Shown here one piece after another: positions 1 through 11,277 of a DNA stretch of 64,000 nt (its first letter is position 1; the number at the start of each line of letters is the position of its first letter). Source of the DNA: Lophium mytilinum (taxonomy: Eukaryota > Ascomycota > Dothideomycetes > Mytilinidiales > Mytilinidiaceae); assembly GCA_010093605.1 (NCBI GenBank), contig MU004186.1, positions 513,765 through 577,764 on the forward strand, read 5' to 3'. The notes beneath the pieces were generated by a model. The model was not told the DNA's origin, searched no databases, and worked only from the letters and a program-made list of their open reading frames with translations. A program made the position numbers and the translations under genes.

Positions 1-37
1 TGAGTGCGAGAGCAAGATCAACCCAATCAGGCTGAGG

Positions 38-177
38 CAGGGCTCGGAATCAATCAACCAGAGGGTGCGATTGAATTGATCTCGGACCCCATATAGTACC
101 GTGCACGGTGGCACGTCCCTACTGTTGGCCCGAGATCAACCAGAAGGTATGATTGAATTGATTGATTCCGAGCCCTG
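38..177. mobile_element. hAT-like MITE, 140 bp, complete
   Basis: The element has perfect 20-bp terminal inverted repeats, CAGGGCTCGGAATCAATCAA at 38-57 and its reverse complement at 158-177. It is flanked by a perfect 8-bp direct repeat GGCTGAGG at 30-37 and 178-185. Inside, a second inverted pair (GATCTCGG near 100 and CCGAGATC near 130) and a direct repeat (AACCAGA-GGT-GATTGAATTGAT) make it foldback-like. An 8-bp target duplication and CAGGG ends fit hAT-derived MITEs. It has no coding capacity. The perfect repeats suggest a fairly recent insertion. Confidence 0.85.
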
Positions 178-320
178 GGCTGAGGGAACGTAGTCTTGTC
201 ACAGAAAAAGAGATTTATGCAACCCTTGGTATTACGACTGAAGACTGAAAATGCACGCCAAAGCTGCCTACCAAAGATATTGATACAAACTCCTCCGATA
301 GCACAGCACGACCACCAAAC
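178..320. other. 3' flank of VPS17
   Basis: Short non-coding stretch between the MITE and the stop codon of VPS17, presumably its 3' UTR. Nothing else seen. Confidence 0.5.
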
Positions 321-2184
321 CTAGAAAGTCGTCGTCGCCAACCGGCTCGCAGCATTCTTGGCATCGATTCTATCTTCATCTTCTTCTCCAACGCCCTTCA
401 GGCTCCCGGCTCCACTAACAGCGCGCTTCCGACCACCCTTGCCGTCACCCTCCTCGTCCTCTTCATCAATGTCAGCCGGTACGCCAGCCAAACCGCCACT
501 GACACTCCTGTTGAGTCCATCACCAGGTCTCCGCGGCACGCCAGACCACGCATCGCCCTTGGGGCCCTGTGAGCTAGCAAGGGAAGCCCTCCTCGTGGCT
601 GGATGCGCCTCACGGCCGAGGCGAGAAAGCCCACCTGAGCCATCAATAGCTCGAATATCCGGGCGTACTTGCTCCAGAGTGGCCAGAGTGCGCCGTTCAG
701 CTTCGATTTCGCGGACAACGTATTCCCGAATCGCAATCCGCATTTCCGACGCTGATCGAGCAAACCACTTGCGTTGCTCCTGCAGGAGATTGGACGTTAC
801 TCGTTGAGTTTTCTTCGTAAGGTAGTCTTCGTGACTGCGCGCCTCGTCCAGCGCGGAAATGGCCTCGTCGACTTTGTCGCGTTTGACACTGGAGCTAGCC
901 TTTAGCCGGTCGGCCGCTGACAGCTTCGAGCGGGTGGTTGCCTGAGCTGCTAGTAGGTCACGGAGGAGGATGTGACGGTTCGTGAGGGTCTCCTTGACGA
1001 TGAACGCATCGCTGCTGTGGTATGTCATGGGATCTCCAAGAGTCGTGGCTTCGGCAGTGCCCTGTGCTGCGTGGAAATCGCCGGTCGCTTGTATGACCTT
1101 TCCGAGTTTGCGATAAGCAGTGCTCAAACCGGGATGCGTCTCCTGAACATGCATAGCGGCAAACTTGACCCCAAGGTCCGATTCGGCGAGACCAAGACCT
1201 GTATGATATCTTAGCCTTAGTCCTCATTCTCAATTTAGAGACTGGGCTTAATGTAACAGGTCTAAATGACATACTTCTTCTGTGTTTGACAACCTTCTCG
1301 ACTTTCTGTCCTGTCGCCATTGTCCCCAAGTAGAATGCTTTGACGATTGGTCTCGCAGCGGCGAGTTCCGGGGTGTCATCCGGTGGCGGCGCAAACTGTT
1401 TTATCACCTTCCGCTTGACACCGGTGGCAGGCTGCTTCCTTCTGACCACAGGACTGTATCCAAAATCGCTTTCCACAAAGAACACCATCTCTTCATCCCT
1501 CATCAACACATCATTCCCACACACCACATTCAGCCATCGCTGCAAGGATGCCTTAACGCGAGCTTCGTCTTCGTCAGTACCAACGCCAGCGGAAGTCAGT
1601 GGTGGAGGAACAGCGGGGACAAAAGCTTCGGGATTGGCGGATATGAGGTGTTCGCCCAGTTTTACGAATTCAGAGTGCATGCGGCGCACATCGCGGAACT
1701 GGGTAGTGCGGAACTTCGGTAGGTTTGTCTATAGGCATGATGTTTAGTTCGGATAGCTGCATGACGCCTTGTCGCAACCGTACGCCAGGTGTTTACATAC
1801 GTATACGTCGAACCGTAGAATGGGATCCTTTCGCCCTGTTCGCTCCAACCCAGTGATCTTTGCTGAAAGCTTGTATTGAGGCTGTTGTTGACGCTGCTGA
1901 CGAGCTCCATGATGATATCGCTGGGGCTCGTGTCTCTGGTGCTCTTGTGGACCGCGAGTTGGCGATGGCGGCTGCTGTTGGTTTGAGGCATGTTCTCCGT
2001 TCTCTGACGACGGCCCTAAAGCTGGATGGTGATCCTCCGAGTCTTCTCCATATGGTGAGGTTGGTAGCGGGGAAGGCGGAATGTCACTGGTAGGAGGCTG
2101 TTCGAAGGCGGAGCGATTGTGTTGGGGCGATGATGCCCATGGTGAGGATCCTTCAGGGTCGCTCGGAAGGGTTGAGTAGTCCAT
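321..2184 (-). CDS. VPS17: Vps17-like sorting nexin, retromer subunit
   Basis: Sorting nexin of the fungal retromer (Vps5-Vps17 dimer), which binds PI3P and tubulates endosomes for retrieval to the Golgi. Model: exons 2184-1801, 1728-1275 and 1198-321 with introns of 72 and 76 nt (donors GTATGT); total 571 aa. The N-terminal 130 residues are low-complexity Pro/Gln/Ser/His. A PX domain follows, spanning exons 1 and 2 (key stretch FDVYTNLPKFR, then FRDVRR, LISANPE, FVPAVPPP). A helical BAR-type region with AMHVQETHPGLSTAYRKLG and TLTNRHILLRDLL follows in exon 3, then an acidic, Gly-rich tail. These match Vps17 rather than Vps5 as I remember the family. Start chosen at the only upstream ATG in frame. 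Confidence 0.9.
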
Positions 2185-2590
2185 TGTTCTTGTTGCGGGC
2201 GAGAAGCTACTCGCAATGGTGGTGGTCTTTCCACCGCAGGCAGAGTCGTGATCTCGCGGTCGCTAAAGCACGGGCATGGGCGTCAATAGCGCCTAACAGT
2301 TTAGCTAGCACCGCGCAGGAGAGCTGCAACTTGGCTCCAATTTACGCTTCCAGTGTAATTGAATTTAGCTTTCTTAGTTGTTAAAGTGCTAGAGAATCCA
2401 TAGAGTGCACTTCCTAGATGTAGTAGAAAGTAAAGTGAATAGCTGGAGGCACATATGCCAAGACTCTATTCTTTCCCTTGATTCCTCCCGTTTAGGTCAA
2501 GCCTAAAAATCTTCACTCTAATTCATTGCACCTCAAATACACCCTTTTATCCTTTTCGCATTGATTCCCAATTCCGAGTCATCTTTGGTA

Positions 2591-5416
2591 ATGCTCGCTG
2601 GATGGGCTTTGCGCGCCCGTCATGTACGAGTCCCGCCTTGTGCCAGACAGAGATATCTGCCAGTATATGGGAGGCGGTATGCATCAGGGTCAGCAGATCT
2701 ATCTAAGACGAGGAACATTGGCATCATAGCACACATCGATGCGGTAAGTAGATCAAAGGCATAATTGGTTTGGCTCCTGATGTCTCTTAGGGCAAGACAA
2801 CAACGACGGAGCGTATGCTATATTATAGCGGTTTCACCCGAAGAATAGGAGGTATAGACTCTTTCATCATCATTGAGCTTGAGCTACATCTGTCATACGT
2901 CATCGTCCATTCTATTTCGTCTTAATCTCAAAGCGTGGTACACATATCGGGAATAATTTCTGATTACGGTCTCAGATGTCGATGAAGGTTCAACCGTCAC
3001 TGATTTCCTTCCTGCCGAAAGAGCCCGCGGCATAACGATACAATCGGCCGCAATCACGTTCAATTGGCCTCCCCTACCAAGCGGTAGCCAGTCTGCTACT
3101 TCACAGGTTGGCTCACCAGCATCAGTCCGGTCCTCGATCTCTCACAACGTCAACCTTATCGACACGCCTGGTCATGCAGACTTTACTTTCGAGGTGTTGC
3201 GTTCACTTCGAATCTTAGACGGAGCTATTTGTATCCTGGATGGAGTAGCCGGGGTTGAAGCTCAAACTGAGAAGGTTTGGACTCAAGCAGAACATTACAA
3301 GATTCCAAGAATCATCTACGTCAACAAGCTGGATCGTTATGGCGCCGCGTTTTCGAAAACGGTGAAAGAAATTGGAGTTCGATTACATGGCTGGCCCGCC
3401 CTGTGCCAGATTCCATGGTGGAAAGACGGCAAGGGGAATTTCACAGGCGTCGGAGATGTAGTCGGACTTCGGGGGTTACTTTGGGAGGAAGGCGGTGACG
3501 GCAAAGCCATTCAAATTTTTTCTCTGGAAGAACTCGAGACTAAGGACCCATCATTTGCGACTGAACTCAAGAGAGCTAGAGTAGCACTCGTCGAGGGCCT
3601 CAGTGAGTACGACGACGTCATGGTTGAACAGTTCCTGAAGCACGAAGAAGACCACATTTCTATCCCAGGCACTCAAGTTTTGGACGCGCTACGGAGATGC
3701 GTCTTGCAATCACCGCAATACATCATCCCTGTCTTTGCCGGAGCTAGTTTCAAGAATATCGGGGTCCAGCCTCTGATGGATTCGGTGAATGACCTTCTTC
3801 CATCCCCGGAGGAGAGACCGGACCCGGAGATCAGTATAGGAGGGCTAAAAGGAACATTGCAGCAGTTGATGACTGGCCAGCTCGACCTCTCTTCGTCCAC
3901 GAAAGATGCTCAAGCACACAAAAAACCACAGAAAACTCACCAATTCGCATTGCAGAATCTTCAAGCGTGTGCCCTAGCTTTCAAAGTCGTGAACGACCCA
4001 AAGCGCGGCGTGCTAGTCTATGTGCGGGTATATTCCGGATCCATCGATCGTAACAGCAGCCTTTTCAATACTAGCTTGAACGTAACCGAGAAAGCCCCTC
4101 GACTACTAAAGATGTATGCATCGGATGCAGTCGAAGTCGAATCTATTCCTACTGGCCAAATTGGTGTCATTGTTGGGCTCAAGTATGCTAGGACCGGAGA
4201 CACACTCATTTCATACTCGGGAGTCAACCCCAAGCTTGCTCCACCGGCTCCCATCAACACCCTTCAGCTTCGTCCAATCAATGTTCCTCCTCCGGTGTTC
4301 TTCACGAGCGTGGAACCGAACAGTCTTTCGGAAGAGAAACTTGTGCATGAGACTCTAGCGCTTCTTCTACGAGAGGACCCGAGCCTTCAACTGACTATGG
4401 ACGAAGAAAGTGGACAAACTCACCTTGCGGGTATGGGCGAGCTTCATCTAGAGATTGCCAGGGACCGACTTATCAATGACTTCAAGGCCAAAGCTAGAAC
4501 CGGGAAAATAGAGATTGGCTATAGAGAGACGATAAATGTAGCATCGGAGAGCTTTCAAGAAGAAGTCGCCAGAGAGATTGGAGGGAAGTTTGCTCGGGCC
4601 TCGTGTTCAGTCTCAATTGCGCCTTTAGAACAGTTCATGGATGATGGCGACCGCTCTTCTGAGAACGAATCCGCCTTCGATCTCGAAAATGGCAACCGTG
4701 TTGTTATCCAGCATCCAACTCTAACCCGGTCGGGACTACCTGTTTCTTCAGACGACCTTGGATTGCCAGATCACCTTCCTTTCGAGGTTATCTTCGCAGC
4801 TTTTCAAACGGGTGCATCGGCAGCACTTTCACATGGACCGGAGCATGGCTTCCCTGTGGCGTCCGTACAGATCAACATCTCCCTTGACCCATCTCTACAC
4901 ATATCTCAGGAGACTACACCCGCAGCCTTGTCAACCGTCGTCAGGCAAGCCATTCGCGTTGCTCTAAAAAACTCAGTTCAGAAGGGAGGATCGATACTTA
5001 TGGAACCAGTGATGATGGCTACTATCACTGTCAACGAGAGCAGTCTCGGTAGCGTTGTACACGACATCAGCTCCGCACGTGGCGGACAAGTCATGTCTCT
5101 CGACCGCGACGAATCCACCGATTCCGCCTCCGACACCAGTGCATCCAATCAAGACGAGGTTCTAATCATCAACCCAGATCGCATATACACACCACCAGAT
5201 CCTTTTCAAGGAAACGACTCGGCTCTTGCATCTGCCGACCGGCAAAGACAAATCACCGCCCGAGTTCCGCTGAAAGAGATGGTGGGGTATCTCAATCATT
5301 TGCGGAGCCTGACGGGCGGCAGGGGCACCTTTGTCATGACTGTGGATGGATTTGAAAAGATGAATGTGCAAAGGCAGAAGAATGTTCTCGATGCGATGCG
5401 TGGCGACTTTGTATAA
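2591..5416 (+). CDS. MEF2: Mitochondrial elongation factor G2 / ribosome-releasing factor 2
   Basis: GTPase that works with ribosome recycling factor to split mitochondrial ribosomes after termination. Model: exons 2591-2743, 2791-2851 and 2976-5416 (introns 47 and 124 nt), 884 aa. The first ~30 residues are Arg-rich and lack acidic residues, as in a mitochondrial presequence ([15 protein letters not shown]). G-motifs are visible in order: IAHIDAGKTTTTE (G1, broken by intron 1), [10 protein letters not shown] (G2), DTPGHADF (G3) and NKLDRYG (G4). Downstream are the EF-G domains II to V, including [11 protein letters not shown]. Length exceeds typical EF-G because of Ser-rich inserts (about 570 and 760). 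The ATG at 2591 is preferred because an in-frame reading from 2561 would need a TTG start. EF-G1 is the alternative; the inserts and the wording of G2 suit RRF2 better. Confidence 0.88.
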
Positions 5417-5854
5417 GTATCGCATAAAACGGTTGTAAACGTAGGTGTGTTGGGTTGAGGTAATGAAGAAATATGTATATTATAGATGCGTTTCATTCAG
5501 ACATGTAAAATGCAAGGGCACTAAATGTGATGACAAGCTCTCATCAGCTTTTTCCCAATGCTGCTTGGTGTTGACTCGCTCAAGCAAAGATTCTCACAGC
5601 TGTGATTTGTTCATATGCAGATCCGACGTCATTAATGCATGCAAGTAATACCCTATCACAACAGCCGAAAGGCACAGGCACCGAGTGCTGCCTGGACCTG
5701 GAACAAGAAATGCATTCATTCTAGCCTTCCTACTGCTCCTACCACAGGACTATAATCGCGAAACCCTAATATTCCTATTAGTCGAACACAATTTCTGCCC
5801 TACATCTTCTAGAATAACTTAAAACCTTCCACAAGCATTAAAGCCCTCCCCACA
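5417..5854. other. Intergenic, tandem genes
   Basis: 438 bp between MEF2 and the next gene on the same strand. It is AT-rich after the MEF2 stop and becomes pyrimidine-rich just before the next ATG. No further gene or repeat seen. Confidence 0.5.
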
Positions 5855-6512
5855 ATGACCTCTCCTCTCACCTCCTGGCCTTCCACTCCCATCCCCGAGG
5901 CTATAAAAGCTCTAATCAGCGACTTCTACACTCTCAGCGCCAAGAAAGGCCACGAAGCAACTGAAGCATACGTAAAACTATTCACGGAAAACGGAGAAAT
6001 CGTTGAGACCAAACGCACATACACCGGCCGTGATGGTAAGCGAGTCCCCATCATCCCCACCGAAAACGGCATCCCTTACCATGCCAACGCGTAGGGATCA
6101 TCGAGGCCCGAAGCGCAAAGCTAGAGCACGTGAAGAGCCGCCAGCGCGAGATACAAAAAGTGTACTCGTGCACTGAAGCTGGCGACGATCTGCTCCTAGT
6201 GGGCAAGATGCGGATTGTGCTGGACACGGCGGAGGTGGTGGAGATGGGGTTTTGCATGCAGTTGCGGTTTGAGCAGACGGCGGAGGGGTGGAAGGTGGCG
6301 CATGTGCAGTCTTGGAATGTGAGTACTATGCTACGGTTTTCAGGCTTGGGTGATGCTGATGTAGGGTGTGCATGTAGGATTCGGTGGAGTTGACGGTGGA
6401 GATGATGAAGATTGTTATGAAAGAGCAGCTTCTTGGGGGCGCGGAAAAGGGCAAGGTTAAGGAGAAACGGCAGAGTTCTGGGCTTTTCGCGGGGTGTTTT
6501 GGGAGGAAGTAG
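5855..6512 (+). CDS. SnoaL/NTF2-fold protein, function unknown
   Basis: Small fungal protein of 179 aa built from exons 5855-6035, 6095-6318 and 6378-6512 (both introns 59 nt). The start ISDFYTLSAKKGHEATEAYVKLFTENG followed by TYTGRDG, and the later stretch from about 117 to 127 (MGFCMQLRFEQ) plus EGWKVAHVQSWN, are the expected helix/strand plan of an NTF2-like (SnoaL-type) cone fold. No signal peptide. The C-terminal 30 residues are Lys/Gly-rich and end in CFGRK. Family members include polyketide cyclases and isomerases, but many fungal copies are of unknown function and no biosynthetic cluster lies nearby. Third positions are C-rich in exon 1 and G/T-rich in exon 3. Confidence 0.8.
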
Positions 6513-6890
6513 ACAGGTGTCACGACGATATACGCTATCAAGCTTAATTCTTCTTATTTCACTCTCACTCAGTTTTCTTGCCTTGGTCCTACTTGTCTAT
6601 CTCTCCCCTCTAACCCTTGTCCATCATGCACGACTTCACGTGCCGATCCCGCGCATCCTTCCTTCGTAAGCCCTTCCGCGCGTACTTGCACTTTACGAAC
6701 GCGCATAGGTACGAGCGAGCTCGGGAGTGAATGAGTATGTGCTAGCGCAACAGTCTATACATGCTTCTTCTTTGTTGCTTGGGATGTAGTATTCAGCCCT
6801 CAGAGTCGCAGTGACAGATTCATTAGGGGAGCTGGGGTACTTAATGCCGGTGAGGTTGTGGCTACCTTCCCATGTATCTTTATTGTGATG
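6513..6890. other. Convergent intergenic region
   Basis: 378 bp between two converging 3' ends. CT-rich in its first third. No gene or repeat seen. Confidence 0.5.
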
Positions 6891-8798
6891 CTAGTAGATG
6901 TCAACGTCAGTCCACTTAGACTCAAAGCCCGGCCCATCCTCCTCCTCCTCCATCAACTCTCCATCCATGATCCCCCAGATCCAAGAATCTCCTACAAGAT
7001 GGTAACCACCGCCGGCTCTTTTGCGGAGAATAACGGGCACAGAACAGCCCAGAAGGAGCCAAATTTGATCACCAACGCGGGTGTGCCGGTCAGCCCATCC
7101 GATCCGCTGTTGTTCTGTGGTTATTAGTCTTCGGTCTTCTATTTGAAGCAGAGCAGGGACGATTGGAGGACGGTCGGTTCCGTATGTTCTAAAAATCGTT
7201 TGCGCAATCTGGTGTTGTATGGGGAGCCATGTGGATAGACGATACCCCTTGTAAGAAAAATTTGCATTCATGTGAATCCAATTGTCCCGCGATGGCCGAG
7301 CTCCGGGGAAAATGGGTCCGGAAAACAGATGGGATTGAGGATGCTGTCTCGCGATCTCAATTTCTTCATCCGACACCAGTGTTTCAAACAACGCAACGCC
7401 ATTCTCATCCCGTCGATTTGGGTTCTGCACTAGATAGTTGAGGATGTCCATGTTCACTATGGAGGGACAATACTCCTCGGTAAAGTCCGTTTTTAAGAAT
7501 TCGTGGGGATGTGGCCGTATGTCACCCTCTGCCCAGCTGACTTGATTGACATGATCGACGAGTTTACCTCGCAAGCTCAGTAATTTGCCCTTTACAGAGA
7601 AGACCGCGCGAGAATTGAGCGTCGAATCATAAATCCTATCTTTCGCGGGCGGAGTGCGAGGTTTGAACGGCCAGTCAATGCTAGCTTGTGCGAGCGGATT
7701 AGATATACTCCGAATCGTCTTTTCTCTGGACAAATACTCCAGTTTGTACCTGTAAAGATCTTCCTCACATCGTAGTGAGGTCCAGCTTGGCACCCAGGTC
7801 GGCTCTTTGAAGTCTCCAGAATCGTTACCGAGAAAAATGATCGCATCGAGGTTTCCTTTCCATTCAAGCGCGGAAACCGTCATTTCTTGCCATAAGTCGG
7901 CTATGGGCGTGGAGTAATTCGGATACGAAACATAAATGGAGTGATCGTATGTTAAACCAAACAACGCGAAGATTTTGTCGTGGGCATCTGAGGCAAGCGC
8001 CATACGGCTACGAAGGAGGGCTTCAACCAAACGAATCGGCTTGCTCTCTCTTGCATCCTCGCGGAACGTCCTGAGGTCTTCCATGTGTAGAGTTCCCGGG
8101 CTGTCAATCGGAAGATAACAGACGGCTTCTTGAACCTTTTCCCAGGTCGTCTGCTTCTCGCCTGAGAGAATCACAATCTCTCGGCTGAGCGCCAGCTCTT
8201 GAATGATCCAGACTCGAAACCAATAAGGATGCCCGAAAAACTTCTGGAGGACTTCCAAGTCAGACTGTGCCAGGTCTTGCCGGGGACTCCTTTCTGCGGG
8301 TACTCCTCTCGCCAGAGACCAGTCATATCCTTTTTTCGACTGCGCTGTATACGTTTCATTCTCAGCGGCCAGCCTTTCGATCAAGTCAATCACTCCTTCG
8401 TCCCCTTGATCACTACCGCCAACCCAGGCCACAGTCCTCTCCGCTCTTCGATATACTGCCCCCATCCTCAGCACCTGTTGCCCCCTCTCATCAACGTCCT
8501 CTTGATTAATAGACAGCGCGTCAGCCCACACTGTCAAGAGTCCATGTTCGCGTAAACTAAGCAGTGCATCATACAGATGCTGTGTGACACCAAACGTGTA
8601 GCCGTTAAGCACAATCTGACGGACCCGAGTCGCGTCGCCCCAAAGATAGCTGAGAGCTACGTAGGGAGGAGGTGATGCCAGAGAAACGTGGCGGATGGTG
8701 CAGGAGATGAGGTCGGGTCGGGCGGGGTCAGGTTCCAAGATAGTGATGAGGCGGAAGTCGTCTTTGGAGGGCTGAAGCGGGGAGTAGTTGTATGCCAT
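6891..8798 (-). CDS. HET-domain (heterokaryon incompatibility) protein
   Basis: Intronless 635-aa protein. The HET domain occupies about residues 40-200: SPPPYVALSYLWGDATR, the block ILNGYTFGVTQHLYDALLSLR near 70, LLTVWADALSINQEDVDERGQQVLRM split over strands, and YRRAERTVAWVG. HET proteins mediate allorecognition and cell death after hyphal fusion, usually through a partner or through their own variable C-terminus. Here the C-terminal ~400 residues carry no NACHT, WD or ankyrin repeats that I can see, so this is a HET-only type. The reading frame extends upstream to 9023, but the ATG at 8798 gives the family-typical start (MAYNYSPL, then FRLITILEPD). Function of this copy is inferred from the family only. 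Confidence 0.9.
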   Translation of the reverse strand: MAYNYSPLQPSKDDFRLITILEPDPARPDLISCTIRHVSLASPPPYVALSYLWGDATRVRQIVLNGYTFGVTQHLYDALLSLREHGLLTVWADALSINQEDVDERGQQVLRMGAVYRRAERTVAWVGGSDQGDEGVIDLIERLAAENETYTAQSKKGYDWSLARGVPAERSPRQDLAQSDLEVLQKFFGHPYWFRVWIIQELALSREIVILSGEKQTTWEKVQEAVCYLPIDSPGTLHMEDLRTFREDARESKPIRLVEALLRSRMALASDAHDKIFALFGLTYDHSIYVSYPNYSTPIADLWQEMTVSALEWKGNLDAIIFLGNDSGDFKEPTWVPSWTSLRCEEDLYRYKLEYLSREKTIRSISNPLAQASIDWPFKPRTPPAKDRIYDSTLNSRAVFSVKGKLLSLRGKLVDHVNQVSWAEGDIRPHPHEFLKTDFTEEYCPSIVNMDILNYLVQNPNRRDENGVALFETLVSDEEIEIARQHPQSHLFSGPIFPGARPSRDNWIHMNANFSYKGYRLSTWLPIQHQIAQTIFRTYGTDRPPIVPALLQIEDRRLITTEQQRIGWADRHTRVGDQIWLLLGCSVPVILRKRAGGGYHLVGDSWIWGIMDGELMEEEEDGPGFESKWTDVDIY

Positions 8799-9315
8799 TG
8801 TAGAGGCTTGGATGTGCTGAAACGCAATAGATATAGCACAAACACCGCGCTCTTGTTGATTTGATTTGGAGGCTATGAGAAGCAAGTGGGAAGAGTGCGG
8901 AGAGAGGTTGATTTGAGTGTGGTTCCGCGGGCTGTGTAAGTATTGCGGTGACAAGGCTGAAGGCTGGCCATGCAGACTCCTTGCGCCTCGTTCACGCTGA
9001 TTCGCTAGAGCTTCACCGGCCAACTGTCAGGCTCTGGAGATCGATGCCAATGTTCTAGCAGCGTCAAACTTCTATCTCTCGGGGAGAAGGAGGACCAGAC
9101 ATGTTTCCTAATATAAGCAATATGATACCTTTGTATTCATAGTACCAGCCGTTTGATGATCGCAATTACTTACCCACCCGACCCGAGTGGTAAAGAGTAA
9201 GGTATGAAGGGTATCCAAAATGAAATCCAAACTCCACACTGAGTTTTAGGCTATTTTCCCGTGTCCAAACTTTTAAGCCTTCGTTTTAGGCATCTCTCCA
9301 GTTCTTTTCCTACTT
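8799..9315. other. Intergenic, same-strand genes
   Basis: 517 bp holding the HET gene promoter and the MGS1 3' flank. The first 225 bp are an in-frame 5' extension of the HET ORF with no homology I can recognise. Nothing else seen. Confidence 0.5.
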
Positions 9316-11022
9316 TTATCCATCAATTTCAGGGATGAATTCGTCCTCTTCAAGTTCTTCCTTGATCCTATAATCATCCTCTTCTGGAATTTCAACTTCC
9401 CCCTCAAATGCCTCCCCCTCTTCGCTTTCAAGGTCCGGATCAATCTTCACTCCCAAATCTCTCTCGTCGAGAAACGTCCTCCCTCTCAACTGGTCTGGCA
9501 GATAATCTTGCTTGACCCTACCATCCTTGAAATCCGGATTATACTTGTAGCCCTTTCCAAGACCCATCTCCTTCATCAGCCTGGTCGGTGCGTTCCGCAG
9601 ATGCACCGGCACAGGTAGATTCGCCACTCCGGGCTCTTTTAGTGCGGCCATCGCTGCATGCAGTCCCCTATAGACTCTCGTCGACTTTTTCGCCATAGAC
9701 AGAGCAACTGCGCAATGGGCGATGTTAATGCCTGCCTCTGGCATCCCGACGCGCTCGACGGCTTGGTGCGCACTAACTGCTAGTGGTAGCATTGATGGGT
9801 CTGCGAGACCGACATCTTCAGACGCAACGACGATGAGACGGCGGGATATGTACAAGGGGTCTTCGCCAGATTGGAGCATACGTGAGAGGTAATATAGCGT
9901 CGCATCCGGGTCGGAGCCACGAATAGACTTGTGTAGGGCGGATATTGAGTCGTAATGCTGATCCCCCGAGCGATCGTATAGAGAAGCTTTGGTCAGACTA
10001 GCACGGAGAGAATCTGGCGTGCTGTTTGGAGAAGTGGATAAGGAGAGCGAGAGCGAGAGGAGGGTTAGTGCTTGTCTAGCATCGCCATCAGCTTGAAGGG
10101 CTAGATGAGAGAGGAACTCTTCGTCTATTAGCGGAGAAATATGTTCCTTGACAGCGCTTTCGGACGCAAGAGCACGTTCGAGAATATCGCGGATCTCGGA
10201 TTCTGTGAGGCGTTCGAGATGGAAAGGACGGCATCGAGACATGAGTGCAGCAACGACTTTGAAGGAGGGATTCTCAGTCGTGGCCCCTATGAGAGTCACC
10301 TGGCCCGCCTCGATAGGCCCAAGAAATACATCTTGTTGCGTCTTGCTGAAACGGTGTATCTCATCGCAGAAGATGATGGTCCGCCGACCTGTGAGGTTCA
10401 ACTCCCCCAAGGCTTCTGCAAACAGCTTCTTGACCTCTCCAACTCCTGAGCTTGTGCTCACAATCTCGACAAATCGATAGTTTGAAGCTTTTGCTATCAG
10501 CCGTGCTATTGTAGTTTTTCCAGTTCCAGGTCCGCCCCAAAGGATCATGCTCGGAATATTGCCAGAAGCTATCATGCTTCGTATTACCCCATTGGGCCCA
10601 ACTAGCTCTTCTTGTCCGATTACGTCGTCAAGACTTTGTGGGCGCATGCGTTCGGGAAGGGGTGCGGCTTTCTGGAGGGCGCTGAGTTTGGTACGTTTAG
10701 GGGCCGGCGGGTCGCCATTTGTGGCATCGAAAGACCGCTTGGTGCCTGTTGGGGAGACAGAGCGATTGGCATGCTGTGTTTGCGGTGGAGGTTGTGTCAA
10801 AGGTGACGGAGTGGGTGCTGTTGTGGGAGTAGTGGTGGTTTTAGCGGAGACGCTGGTGACGCGCTTTGGGCCCGGCGTGAAGAAGCTCAACACGCTCTTG
10901 GGAGCACTCTCGGCGGGGTCTACAATGTAAGATTCGCAGCCAGAGTCGAGATGGGGGTTGATATGCTGTGGTTTGACGGGCTTGGAGCATATGGGACAGT
11001 CGACGGGCGCGTTGTCGTCCAT
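9316..11022 (-). CDS. MGS1: Mgs1/WRNIP1 AAA+ ATPase with UBZ finger
   Basis: Replication-fork maintenance ATPase of the RarA/Mgs1/WRNIP1 family, binding ubiquitinated PCNA. Intronless, 568 aa. An N-terminal Rad18-type UBZ4 finger is visible at residues 8-30 (CPICSKPV, then HINPHLDSGC). A Ser/Thr/Pro linker follows. The AAA+ core has Walker A GGPGTGKTT at about 163-171, Walker B IIFCDEIHRF, and sensor 1 GATTENPSF. The C-terminal MgsA domain includes DPLYISRRLIVVASEDVGLAD, here split as DPLYISRRL and ASEDVGLADP, and HAAMAALKEPG. The acidic tail ends in EEDEFIPEIDG. It shares a 255-bp divergent promoter with the aminotransferase gene. Confidence 0.93.
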   Translation of the reverse strand: MDDNAPVDCPICSKPVKPQHINPHLDSGCESYIVDPAESAPKSVLSFFTPGPKRVTSVSAKTTTTPTTAPTPSPLTQPPPQTQHANRSVSPTGTKRSFDATNGDPPAPKRTKLSALQKAAPLPERMRPQSLDDVIGQEELVGPNGVIRSMIASGNIPSMILWGGPGTGKTTIARLIAKASNYRFVEIVSTSSGVGEVKKLFAEALGELNLTGRRTIIFCDEIHRFSKTQQDVFLGPIEAGQVTLIGATTENPSFKVVAALMSRCRPFHLERLTESEIRDILERALASESAVKEHISPLIDEEFLSHLALQADGDARQALTLLSLSLSLSTSPNSTPDSLRASLTKASLYDRSGDQHYDSISALHKSIRGSDPDATLYYLSRMLQSGEDPLYISRRLIVVASEDVGLADPSMLPLAVSAHQAVERVGMPEAGINIAHCAVALSMAKKSTRVYRGLHAAMAALKEPGVANLPVPVHLRNAPTRLMKEMGLGKGYKYNPDFKDGRVKQDYLPDQLRGRTFLDERDLGVKIDPDLESEEGEAFEGEVEIPEEDDYRIKEELEEDEFIPEIDG

Positions 11023-11277
11023 GTCTTGGTGTCGCGTAGATATTGGTTACGGGACAGACGCGAGGTCACTGGATGCCGACCGGTATCGGCAACTTTGAGA
11101 GCACGGCCCGACAGCGTCAGAGGTGCGGAGGGGCTTCGGGAGTGTGGGAGGGCAGAAACGCGGGATCGCTGGGCTGCTTTGGGGCAACACGGAGCACGCA
11201 ATACTTAAAATCAACACCACGCTGACTCTGCTATACCAGTCCAGCCTCACGCTCCTCTTCTTTCCTTCTCACCTGAA
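11023..11277. promoter_or_regulatory. Short bidirectional promoter
   Basis: Only 255 bp separate the start codons of MGS1 (minus) and the aminotransferase (plus), so both promoters must lie here. No TATA box is evident; the MGS1-proximal half is GC-rich. Confidence 0.6.

Noticed and set aside
2561-2590. Upstream extension of MEF2
   Set aside because: It would need a TTG start; the ATG at 2591 gives a good presequence.
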